Assembly: GCA_028715585.1 (NCBI GenBank) | Contig: JAQURN010000027.1 | Location: 1 to 12,096, forward strand | DNA from: Actinomycetota bacterium | Lineage (GTDB): Bacteria; Actinomycetota; Geothermincolia; Fen-727; JAQURN01 | Length of the DNA stretch: 12,096 nt | Direction of reading: 5' to 3' | Shown: in pieces, positions 6,062 to 12,096 of the stretch | How the letters are laid out: each line of letters begins with the position of its first letter | How positions within the stretch are numbered: the stretch's first letter is position 1 | Program-made: the position numbers and the translations under genes | Notes under the pieces: model-generated | Databases searched by the model: none | Seen by the model: only the letters and a program-made list of their open reading frames with translations | What the model was told of the DNA's origin: nothing

Positions 6062-6322
6062 TTTTTCCTCCTGGTTCACGGTTAACACTATTAAGACCAG
6101 ACGTCTCTCGTGTTTTTTATTCTCTCATCTTCTCCCCATGCACGGCAATCTTTTCGCAAGGATCCCCGTTACCGCTGTCTCTACTGTATAATCTTCGCGA
6201 CTTATTTGGCTTTAACTTCCCGCGGGGATAGCACGAATAGGAAACTGTTGCATTCCAGAGTCATCTGTATGAATAATGTTTGATGTGAGTAAAGAATCTA
6301 GAAGAAAAACACGGTTGGCACA

Positions 6323-7348
6323 TTGATTCAAGAGAACATAGCCATAATAACAATCGTCATAGCGGCCCTGCTGGTTATTGGGTTTGCCCTCATTATCTAT
6401 CTCCTGTTGCGCCTCAGGCAGATACAGGGCGAATATAGAATCCTCAGCCGGGGCCTGGAAGGAAAAAACTTCGTGGAGGTAGTGAACGACAACATTCTCC
6501 ATGTGGCTAACCTCTCAGAGGAAGTCGAGGAACTTTCAGAAAGATACGCCTGGGTCTTGAGGAGGATGGCTGGAGCACTCCAGCATGTAGGGGTGGTCAG
6601 ATTCAACGCCTTCCGAGATTTAGGCGGAGTGATGAGCTTTTCCGTAGCGCTTCTGGATGACAGGGGAAACGGCATCGTCATCAGCTCAATATATGGAAGG
6701 ACAGAGTCTAGAACTTACGCAAAGCCCATAGTGGAACGCACCTCTCAATACGAGCTCTCGCCCGAAGAGAAGGAGGCAATACGCCTTGCGATGCAGAGCA
6801 AAGAGAAGGGCGCGTTGCCAATCCAGAGAGTTGATGAAGAGCTCGAGGAGAAGATGGAAAAGCTTCGCCTCTTCCACGAACGTGAATATCAGGAAAAGAC
6901 AGTCTCTAGAGCAGGCGCAGCTGAACCTGCTCGAGCCCCTGGAAGACCATCAGGAAGGCGAGAACGCCCTTATCCCAGGGGCTCAGCTGAACAATCACGC
7001 GAACGAGCGAGTGAAACGCGAAACCACCTTTCTCCCAGGCGGCAAACCGGAAAGACTCGAGCCGCGGACGAGCCCCCCGGCACGGCAGGCCAGCCAAGAC
7101 CCTACGACCACACCGAGGAGTTATCTTCTTCCGAACTTGCTCCGGGATTCCATGGCGAAGCCGAGCAGGAAAGAGTCGCAAGAAGGGCACCCACAGGTCG
7201 GCATCGAGCAACACGCCCCGGAGAAAAGGGGGAAGCTGCCGAGCCGGATAAAGAGAGGACCACCCGCAGAGGCGCCGGTTTAAACACGCCAATCGAAAGG
7301 CTCCGCCGCAAGAGCCCTGAAGAGCGGGGTGAGAATCACAATGCCTAA
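6323..7348 (+). CDS. DUF4446 family membrane-anchored protein with long charged C-terminal extension
   Basis: The start is TTG 6323, the only plausible start between an in-frame stop at 6299 and the membrane segment; its ribosome binding site is weak. Residues about 5-29 form one transmembrane helix. Residues 35-165 match DUF4446: YRILSRGLEGKNFVEVV, a short coiled coil, then QHVGVVRFNAFRDLGGVMSFSVALLDDRGNGIVISSIYGR and YAKPI. DUF4446 proteins usually end near residue 165-175. This one continues for about 150 residues of Arg/Glu/Pro/Gly-rich, probably disordered sequence. A second frame is also open over 6786-7283, so a frameshift or misread end cannot be excluded. The stop overlaps the pheA start by 8 nt, which supports the frame as given. 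No function is established for the family. Confidence 0.8.
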   Translation: MIQENIAIITIVIAALLVIGFALIIYLLLRLRQIQGEYRILSRGLEGKNFVEVVNDNILHVANLSEEVEELSERYAWVLRRMAGALQHVGVVRFNAFRDLGGVMSFSVALLDDRGNGIVISSIYGRTESRTYAKPIVERTSQYELSPEEKEAIRLAMQSKEKGALPIQRVDEELEEKMEKLRLFHEREYQEKTVSRAGAAEPARAPGRPSGRRERPYPRGSAEQSRERASETRNHLSPRRQTGKTRAADEPPGTAGQPRPYDHTEELSSSELAPGFHGEAEQERVARRAPTGRHRATRPGEKGEAAEPDKERTTRRGAGLNTPIERLRRKSPEERGENHNA

Positions 7349-8195
7349 AGTGGGTTATCTTGGGCCCAAGGGAACCTTCACCCAAGAGGCCCTTGAGACG
7401 TATTTCCCCTCGATTTATGAGGGCGCAATCCCATTTGCCACCGTTCCCGAAACCCTCTTTGCTATCGAGTCGGGTGAGGTAGAGAAAGGGCTGGTCCCCA
7501 TAGAGAACTCCATCGAAGGGTCTGTAAACGCAACCCTCGACACCCTTGCCTTTGAGACCGACCTGCTTATCGAAGAAGAGGCAATACTTCCCGTGAGACA
7601 CTGTCTGATAGTTCGCAAGGGCGTTCGGATGGAGGATATCCAGGGCATCATCTCGCACCCCCACGCAAGCGCCCAATGCAGGCGTTTTTTGCTGGAAAAC
7701 CTCCCAAACGTGCCTGTCTTCGCGGCGAACAGCACAGCAGATGCCGCCCTGGAGGTTTCAAAGGCAGACAAGCCCCTCGCGGCACTCGCAACCAGGATAG
7801 CGGCTGAGATATATGGGCTTGAGGTCTTGAGGAAAGACGTCGAGGATTTTGCCCACAACGTTACGAGATTCGTGCTGGTAGGAAAAGAGCTATCACCAAA
7901 GACGGGCCGCGACAAGACGTCTTTGATTTGCTTCATCAAAGAGAACAGACCTGGGAGTCTTCTCGAAATCCTCACAACCCTTGCCTCGAAAGGCGTTAAC
8001 CTCACCAAAGTGGAATCCAGACCAACGAAGAAGGCGCTCGGCGAATACTACTTCCTGGTTGACGCCGAAGGACATATCCAAGACGAACCCCTCAAAGAGG
8101 CAATTGAGGAATTGAAAGGGAAACTCAGAAAGCTCAAATTTCTCGGTTCCTATCCAGCCGCCGAGGCTCCCGCCGTTCTCGAAGAGGGAAGTTGA
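7341..8195 (+). CDS. pheA: Prephenate dehydratase with ACT domain
   Basis: This enzyme converts prephenate to phenylpyruvate in phenylalanine biosynthesis. The start is ATG 7341, preceded by GGTGAG about 7 nt upstream; GTG 7329 is in frame but would add four non-conserved residues. The 284-aa protein has the prephenate dehydratase domain (VGYLGPKGTFTQEAL, VPIENSIEGSVNATLDTL, ISHPHASAQC, HNVTRFVLVG including the catalytic Thr-Arg-Phe) over about residues 1-185. An ACT domain follows (ENRPGSLLEIL and ESRPTKKALGEYYFLVD) and should bind phenylalanine for feedback inhibition. No chorismate mutase domain is fused, so this is the monofunctional type. It overlaps DUF4446 upstream and serS follows 23 nt downstream. 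Confidence 0.95.
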   Translation: MPKVGYLGPKGTFTQEALETYFPSIYEGAIPFATVPETLFAIESGEVEKGLVPIENSIEGSVNATLDTLAFETDLLIEEEAILPVRHCLIVRKGVRMEDIQGIISHPHASAQCRRFLLENLPNVPVFAANSTADAALEVSKADKPLAALATRIAAEIYGLEVLRKDVEDFAHNVTRFVLVGKELSPKTGRDKTSLICFIKENRPGSLLEILTTLASKGVNLTKVESRPTKKALGEYYFLVDAEGHIQDEPLKEAIEELKGKLRKLKFLGSYPAAEAPAVLEEGS

Positions 8196-8218
8196 AACCA
8201 CAAGGCTAGGAGTTGGTT

Positions 8219-9517
8219 TTGCTCGACATCGCGGTAATCAGAAACGAGCCAGAATCCGTAAAGGAGATGATGCGCCGCCGAGGGCTCTCCGGAGAACAGG
8301 AGAAGGTGGACCAGATAGTCGAACTCGACCTCGCACGCAGAAAAACTTTGGCAGAGGTAGAGCAGTTGAAGCATGAGAGAAACAAAGCCAGCGAAGAGAT
8401 AGTCAGGCTCAAGCGGGAGGGGAAAGATCCCAGCAAGATAGTGGAGGAGATGAGGGAAACATCCGAGAGGATAAAGAATCTGGATGCGGAAGTTCGAGCC
8501 ATCGACGAAAAGCTAGCAGAGCTCATGCTTTATATCCCGAACATCCCCCATCCAAGCGTTCCAGTTGGTCCGGATGAGAGCGCAAACGTAGAGATAAGAA
8601 AATACGGCGAGCCCAAGCGCTTTGGTTTCAAGCCACGCCCCCATTGGGAAATAGGGGGAAACCTGGGGATACTCGACTTCGAAAGAGGCGCAAAGATTGC
8701 CTCGAGCCGCTTCACTCTGCTAAAAGGGGCGGGAGCGCTAATGGAGAGGGCGTTGGTGAACTTCATGCTCGACCTCCACACGAAGGAACACGGCTACAAG
8801 GAGGTCTTTCCACCAATACTCGCAAACGAAAAATCTTTTATCTCCACCGGCCAGCTGCCAAAGTTTTCTGAGGAGATGTATTGGTGCAGGGACGATGACC
8901 TCCTCCTCGTTCCCACCGCCGAGGTCCCTGTGACGAACATACACAGGGATGAAATTTTCAAGGAGGAAATGCTTCCGCTCAGGTATGTGGCATATACGCC
9001 TTGCTTTAGGCGGGAAGCTGGCTCCTACGGCAAGGATGTCCGCGGAATAATAAGGCAGCACCAGTTTAACAAGGTAGAGCTCGTGAAGTTCGCCCACCCT
9101 GATAACTCATTCGACGAGCTTGAGGCTCTCACCAGTGACGCTGAAGAGGTGCTCCAAAGACTTGGAATTCACTATCGCGTGGTAGCGCTCTCCACGGGCG
9201 ACTTGGGATTCGCCGCTGCCAAGTGCTATGACTTGGAAGCGTGGCTGCCTGGACTAGGGAAGTATGGGGAATATAAAGAGATATCCTCTTGTTCCTGCTT
9301 CACCGATTTTCAAGCGCGCAGGGCGAACATCAGGTTCAAGCCAAAAGACGGAGGAAAGCCGCGCTTCGTCCACACCTTGAACGGCTCTGGTCTTGCGATA
9401 GGAAGAACACTTGCCGCCATCCTAGAAACCTACCAGCTAGACGATGGGAGGGTCGTAGTGCCGCCAGCCCTTCAACCTTACATGGGCGGAATGACGATTA
9501 TCGAGCAGGAGAAATAA
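8219..9517 (+). CDS. serS: Seryl-tRNA synthetase
   Basis: This class II synthetase charges tRNA-Ser with serine in the cytoplasm. I choose TTG 8219: AGGAG at 8208-8212 is 6 nt upstream and the protein then begins MLDIAVIRNEP, the conserved N-terminus. The TTG at 8213 directly abuts the binding site and is unlikely. The 432-aa length is normal. Residues about 25-110 form the long antiparallel coiled-coil arm that contacts the variable arm of tRNA-Ser. Motif 2 is seen in PCFRREAGSYGKDVRGIIRQHQF, with FNKVE next, and motif 3 in LNGSGLAIGRTLAAILE. A serine tRNA gene begins 93 nt downstream, so the enzyme and one of its substrates are adjacent. Confidence 0.97.
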   Translation: MLDIAVIRNEPESVKEMMRRRGLSGEQEKVDQIVELDLARRKTLAEVEQLKHERNKASEEIVRLKREGKDPSKIVEEMRETSERIKNLDAEVRAIDEKLAELMLYIPNIPHPSVPVGPDESANVEIRKYGEPKRFGFKPRPHWEIGGNLGILDFERGAKIASSRFTLLKGAGALMERALVNFMLDLHTKEHGYKEVFPPILANEKSFISTGQLPKFSEEMYWCRDDDLLLVPTAEVPVTNIHRDEIFKEEMLPLRYVAYTPCFRREAGSYGKDVRGIIRQHQFNKVELVKFAHPDNSFDELEALTSDAEEVLQRLGIHYRVVALSTGDLGFAAAKCYDLEAWLPGLGKYGEYKEISSCSCFTDFQARRANIRFKPKDGGKPRFVHTLNGSGLAIGRTLAAILETYQLDDGRVVVPPALQPYMGGMTIIEQEK

Positions 9518-9610
9518 AGCCAAGCCCTTCTAGCCAGCCCCCTTCGCCTAGCAAACAGCCACAAATTCCCTCAGGCCCTTTATGCCGCAAGATGCTGTAA
9601 AATACCTATT

Positions 9611-9698
9611 GGAGGGATGGCAGAGTGGACGATTGCGGCGGTCTTGAAAACCGTTGAGCCGAAAGGCTCCGGGGGTTCGAATCCCTCTCCCTCCGCCA
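9611..9698 (+). tRNA. tRNA-Ser(TGA)
   Basis: This is a class II serine tRNA. The acceptor GGAGGGA (9611-9617) pairs with TCCCTCC (9688-9694), and G9695 and an encoded CCA (9696-9698) follow. The anticodon stem GCGGT/ACCGT with one G-U-type closing pair holds loop CTTGAAA, giving anticodon TGA, which reads UCA and, by wobble, other UCN codons. The variable arm is a clean hairpin GAGCC-GAAA-GGCTC. The T-arm is GGGGG-TTCGAAT-CCCTC with one wobble pair. A TAAAAT at 9598-9603 could be a -10 box placing initiation at the tRNA 5' end, but no convincing -35 is visible. Repeat copy C starts at the next base. Confidence 0.96.
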
Positions 9699-9924
9699 TT
9701 TCCTTTTTCCCCACTTCTTGAGGGATTCGAACCCAGGGGGGCTTATTTTCCTTGCGGGGGGAGCATCCCCCCAGCAATCAAACTTAGGGGGGTAGAGGTC
9801 GCGTAAGCGACCGTCCTAGGGGGGACGCGAGTCCCCCCTGGAGGAGCGAGCGGGCGTAGTGTATGTGAACGGCGGTGTTTATCAGCTCCCCGCGAGCGAC
9901 GGTTCGTATCCACCCCCTCCGCCA
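9699..9924 (+). repeat. tRNA-Ser-linked structured repeat, copy C (226 bp)
   Basis: This copy has the same element order as copies A and B, about 8 kb away. The T-rich leader is followed by an inverted T-arm motif (9720-9734) that is a perfect 15-nt complement of the preceding tRNA's T-arm. Next come the hairpin GGGGGGA-GCA-TCCCCCC (9756-9772), the hairpin GGTCGC-GTAA-GCGACC (9797-9812), and a third hairpin with arms 9815-9826 and 9831-9841 closed by a GCGA tetraloop. The conserved block is 9846-9861 and the copy-specific segment is 9862-9888. The right end (9889-9924) contains CCACCCCCTCCGCCA. That matches tRNA-Ser(CGA), not the adjacent tRNA-Ser(TGA), whose end reads CCCTCTCCCTCCGCCA. A one-base insertion in the run after GCTTATT shows that no protein frame is conserved. 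Confidence 0.85.
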
Positions 9925-9942
9925 ATCAGGAAATGTTCCGTC

Positions 9943-9969
9943 TGGCTCGCCCGCTACGCGGGCTCGCCA
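9943..9969. repeat. GC-rich imperfect palindrome at island left edge
   Basis: Arms TGGCtcGCCCGC (9943-9954) and GCGGGCtcGCCA (9958-9969) surround a TAC loop, with two TC/TC mismatches. It lies between the end of repeat copy C and the first AT-rich sequence of the island. There is no T-tract, so it is not a typical terminator. A matching role for the hairpins at the other edge (11379-11412) is inference. Confidence 0.6.
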
Positions 9970-9976
9970 ACCGGTT

Positions 9977-10366
9977 TTGAAGCAGAAATTTAATTTTTTG
10001 TCTTTCAAAATAAAGTTCGAGCCGGCATTTTTTAGAAATGATGCTGACTTTGAGAGAGGGGTTGCCTTTTACTTAGTTGAAGGTAAAAACCAATACAAGT
10101 GCGAAGTTAAATTAATGAGAAGAGGAAATCCAGAAAGTGCCGATGCTGTTATAGCAAGAGATAGCAAGGTATTTGTAGCGGATAAACTTTCAGAAACAAA
10201 TAAAAGACAACTTGATAGCTTAGGCGTTGAATGGGTTGAATTAAGAAGTAATGGCGGATTTCAAAGATTTGAGATTGTGCTTGACCATTTAAAAATTCCG
10301 CATAGTAAATCACCGAGAAAGGTGGATCAAAAACTGGGAACAACTTTCAAAGAAATTTTTAAATAA
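9977..10366 (+). pseudogene. C-terminal remnant of a restriction endonuclease (CfrBI-like)
   Basis: The meaningful peptide begins near 9977 (LKQKFNF) and ends at TAA 10364-10366, about 129 residues. The frame is open further upstream, but only through repeat copy C, where the translation is meaningless. No ATG occurs in the AT-rich part; TTG 9977 and TTG 9998 are possible but have no ribosome binding site. The segment YKCEVKLM carries an E-x-K motif like a PD-(D/E)XK catalytic end. GNPESADAVIARDSKVFVADKLSETNKRQLDSLGVEWVELR resembles, from memory, the C-terminal part of CfrBI-family type II restriction endonucleases. The N-terminal portion and any partner methyltransferase are missing, so this is most likely debris left after a deletion or insertion at the tRNA-repeat junction. 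Confidence 0.5.
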
Positions 10367-10368
10367 CT

Positions 10369-10428
10369 ATGGCTACTACAGTATTGGCAGCTTTTCAAAA
10401 ATTAGAAGAAAATTTAGAAATTATATGA
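10369..10428 (+). pseudogene. 19-codon remnant resembling the N-terminus of a CD-NTase
   Basis: ATG 10369 opens a 19-residue frame, MATTVLAAFQKLEENLEII, ending at TGA 10426-10428. The pattern of a short polar start, then V-x-x-AF-x-KL-x-x-NLEI, matches my recollection of the first residues of nucleotidyltransferases of the CD-NTase (CBASS) type, which continue with a T-x-LQ-x-x-TVSTRQ-like segment. Here the frame stops after NLEI and its TGA overlaps the start ATG of the DUF4268 gene (ATGA). It could be a deletion scar of a CBASS gene, or a short leader peptide that couples translation into the next gene. The match is short, so confidence is low. Confidence 0.3.
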
Positions 10429-11360
10429 ATAAAAATTTAGCAAAGCTTAAGAAAGTTGATTTACGAGAAGTTTTTGGGCCAGAAACCGATTTTACAAGAT
10501 GGCTTGCACAACAAGAAAATCTTGATTTGTTAAGCGAAGAAATCGGTGTTGATATTAAGCTCATTCAGACCGAAGCAAGTGTCGGGAAGTTTAGTGTTGA
10601 TATTCTCGCCGAAGAAGAAAGTTCTGGTAGAAAAATAATTATTGAAAATCAACTCGAAGATACGAACCATGACCATCTTGGCAAGCTCGTTACTTATGCG
10701 TCTGGCCATGATGCGGAAATAGTTATTTGGATCGTCCGTGATTATAGAGAAGAACACCAAAAAGCGATTGATTGGCTGAATGAACATACAGACGAACACA
10801 TTAGTTTCTTTTTGATAAAAATTGAGCTTTGGCAGATTGAAGGCTCAAATCCAGCTCCAAAATTTGAAGTTATTGTTAGTCCAAATGAATGGGTAAAAGC
10901 AATTAAAACAGATGCAGCAAGCAGAGAATTAACGGATACAAAAATTCAGCAGTTGGATTTTTGGAAAAAATTCAAAGATTATGTACGTGCGAACGATACA
11001 AAAATCCGCTTACAAACACCGCGTCCACAGCACTGGTACAGTGTAAGTATGGGGACTTCTGACGCCCACGTCGCTTTGACAATCAATTCAAGAGAAAATT
11101 TGCTTGGTTGCGCAATTTATATCAGTAAAAACAAAGATTTATTCAAGTTTTTACTTGAGAGGAAAGAAGAAATAGAAAAAGAGATTGGCGAAAAAGCTGA
11201 GTGGGTAGACGCGCCGGTTGCTTCAAGAATAAAAATCAAAAAAGAAATCTCTAATGTCTTTGACCAAAACGAAGCTGAAAATTATTTCGCTTGGTTATAT
11301 GAAAAGACAGTTTTGTTCCAACGAGTTTTTGGGAAATACTTTAGAGAGTTTAAAAGGTAA
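10425..11360 (+). CDS. DUF4268 domain protein, putative PD-(D/E)XK nuclease
   Basis: The 311-aa product starts at ATG 10425, which overlaps the preceding short frame; MNKNLAKLKKVDLREVFGPE is a normal-looking family N-terminus, so the gene appears intact. The N-terminal region carries a nuclease-like core: ASVGKFSVDILAEEE with Asp59, then KIIIENQLEDTNHDHLGKL with Glu74-Asn-Gln76, fitting a D-x14-E-x-Q variant of PD-(D/E)XK, followed by YASGHDAEIVIWIVRD. The C-terminal half (about 170-311, FWKKFKDYV to FQRVFGKYF) corresponds to DUF4268. Such proteins are often found among restriction and other defence genes. Enzymatic activity and target are not established. The gene is clearly AT-richer than the serS/pheA side and is flanked by GC-rich palindromes, consistent with horizontal acquisition. 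Confidence 0.8.
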   Translation: MNKNLAKLKKVDLREVFGPETDFTRWLAQQENLDLLSEEIGVDIKLIQTEASVGKFSVDILAEEESSGRKIIIENQLEDTNHDHLGKLVTYASGHDAEIVIWIVRDYREEHQKAIDWLNEHTDEHISFFLIKIELWQIEGSNPAPKFEVIVSPNEWVKAIKTDAASRELTDTKIQQLDFWKKFKDYVRANDTKIRLQTPRPQHWYSVSMGTSDAHVALTINSRENLLGCAIYISKNKDLFKFLLERKEEIEKEIGEKAEWVDAPVASRIKIKKEISNVFDQNEAENYFAWLYEKTVLFQRVFGKYFREFKR

Positions 11361-11378
11361 AAGAATTTGCCGCAAAGT

Positions 11379-11412
11379 TCGGCAGAGCCGAGCAATCCGC
11401 CAAAGGCGGATT
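11379..11412. repeat. Pair of adjacent GC-rich hairpins at island right edge
   Basis: Two perfect short hairpins lie side by side: TCGGC-AGA-GCCGA (11379-11391) and AATCCGCC-AAA-GGCGGATT (11394-11412). They sit 18 nt after the DUF4268 stop. No T-run follows on the plus strand, and on the minus strand the sequence beyond the hairpins is GC-rich, so neither orientation is a textbook intrinsic terminator. They mark the transition from the AT-rich island to the Crp/Fnr gene and may be a dispersed palindromic repeat. Confidence 0.6.
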
Positions 11413-11462
11413 AGAAAAACTTGAAATCATCCTTTTCTCTTTTGGGGAAGCATCCTCGGCGG

Positions 11463-12096
11463 TTAGGCTTTTAGAAGCTCGAATTCGCTTTTGTGGAAGT
11501 TCAGAACGCCGTCGTCCCTTAGTTTCGAAAGCTCCGCCGACATGGCGCTGCGTTCGACGCAAAGATAGTCCGCAAGCTCCTGGCGGTTGAAAGGGATGAT
11601 AAAGCGGTTGCTTCCAGCTCTCTTTGCCTCGGCTGAAAGGTAGGCAAGAAGTTTCTCGCGGGTGGTGCGCTTGGAGGTAAACTCAATCTTTTGCGTTAGC
11701 AATATATTTTTCATCGATACGATGCTCAGCATGTTCTGAATGAGTTTGCTGTGAAACTCGCACGCGTTGGTGCATGGAACGGTGAGCTTGTGGTAGTCGA
11801 TAAACAAAAGCACGCTTTCGGTCGTTGCAACCACGCTGACAGGAAGTGTCTTCATCTCCGCATAGGCAAAGGATTCGCCAACCAAATCACCTGCGCCTAT
11901 CTTGGCAAGGATGCTCCTGTTCCCGTAATAATCTTCCTGAACAACCTGGACTTCCCCCGACCAGACAATACCAAATCGCTCGATGCTCTCACCGCTAAAA
12001 AATACGGTCTGCCCCTTTTTGTAATGAGCTGCCTTCGCAGATAGGCACGAGAGAAGTGAATCTAAATCCGACTCTTCGATGCCCTTGAACAAATCA
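11463..12096 (-). CDS. Crp/Fnr family transcriptional regulator (5' end outside the window)
   Basis: The stop is at 11463-11465 and the frame runs off the right edge; the visible part is about 210 residues. The residues before KGIEESDLDSLLSCL (DLF in the frame) suggest that only a few N-terminal residues are missing. The N-terminal part is a cyclic-nucleotide-binding-like beta barrel (KGQTVFFSGESIERFGIVWSGEVQVVQED and ILAKIGAGDLVGESFAYAE). A dimerisation helix containing LIQNMLSIVSMKNILLTQKIEF follows. The C-terminal winged helix contains TTREKLLAYLSAE and NRQELADYLCVERSAMSAELSKLRDDGVL, the usual Crp HTH pattern. There is no N-terminal FNR-type cysteine cluster in the visible part, and the residues typical for cAMP contact are not evident, so the ligand is unknown. 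It converges on the DUF4268 gene. Confidence 0.9.
   Translation of the reverse strand, partial: DLFKGIEESDLDSLLSCLSAKAAHYKKGQTVFFSGESIERFGIVWSGEVQVVQEDYYGNRSILAKIGAGDLVGESFAYAEMKTLPVSVVATTESVLLFIDYHKLTVPCTNACEFHSKLIQNMLSIVSMKNILLTQKIEFTSKRTTREKLLAYLSAEAKRAGSNRFIIPFNRQELADYLCVERSAMSAELSKLRDDGVLNFHKSEFELLKA

Noticed and set aside
6187..6192. Perfect TATAAT upstream of the DUF4446 gene
   Set aside because: No -35-like hexamer lies at 16-19 bp and the site is over 130 bp from the start codon, so I do not call it a promoter.
7415..8008. Long minus-strand open frame across pheA
   Set aside because: It is the antisense shadow of a well-conserved pheA with full prephenate dehydratase and ACT motifs.
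9580..10008. Similar minus-strand small frames over tRNA-Ser(TGA) and copy C
   Set aside because: Same artefact as at the first tRNA locus; they run through the tRNA gene and have no binding sites or conserved product.
11396..11402. TCCGCCA as a possible right attachment site for the second island
   Set aside because: Only 7 bases match the tRNA end, and they lie inside a palindrome that explains them; chance is likely.

Overview
This is a bacterial window. Shine-Dalgarno-led starts (including TTG and GTG), a lipobox lipoprotein, CCA-encoding tRNA genes, and bacterial TadA, SerRS and Crp/Fnr proteins all point that way. A DUF4446 protein, a glutamate dehydrogenase and an oxygen-sensitive type of ferredoxin:disulfide reductase fused to a rubredoxin domain suggest an anaerobic, Gram-positive-like lineage, perhaps a deep-branching Actinomycetota. 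The lineage is inference; I cannot place it from the sequence alone.

Layout. Bases 1-1515 hold the tail of an ABC-transporter ATPase, a secreted lipoprotein with a long Pro/Ser/Asn/Gly linker, and tadA. Bases 1545-2061 hold tRNA-Ser(CGA) followed by two tandem copies (A and B) of a structured repeat of about 200-230 bp. Bases 2062-3719 form a more AT-rich accessory segment with a decayed transposase-like fragment and an EVE-like/PD-(D/E)XK-like nuclease gene with its own promoter. On the minus strand, 6061-3819 encodes a glutaredoxin, a ferredoxin:disulfide reductase with a rubredoxin tail (these two overlap by 4 nt) and glutamate dehydrogenase. On the plus strand, 6323-9517 encodes a DUF4446 membrane-anchored protein, prephenate dehydratase (pheA) and seryl-tRNA synthetase (serS) in a tight row. 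tRNA-Ser(TGA) follows at 9611-9698. A third repeat copy (C) sits directly against that tRNA, and then comes an AT-rich island: the C-terminal remnant of a restriction endonuclease, a 19-codon remnant that looks like the start of a CD-NTase, and an intact DUF4268 nuclease-like gene. A 5'-truncated Crp/Fnr regulator on the minus strand closes the window.

The most unusual signal is the repeat family. Each of the three full copies starts at the base after the CCA of a tRNA-Ser gene or of a tRNA-like unit end, and each ends in a degenerate copy of the 3' end of tRNA-Ser(CGA). The copies carry hairpins with GNRA loops, and one stem shows paired compensatory changes between copies (GGTCGC/GCGACC versus GGTTGC/GCAACC). 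A short segment inside each unit is unrelated between copies. Copy C lies behind a different tRNA-Ser but still carries the tRNA-Ser(CGA)-type end, as expected for a unit that moved with its own attachment-like end. Both tRNA-Ser/repeat loci are followed immediately by nuclease or defence-like genes and gene debris. My working model is a small tRNA-Ser-targeting structured element that marks or creates insertion sites for defence cargo. The repeat structure is visible in the sequence; mobility and function are inference.
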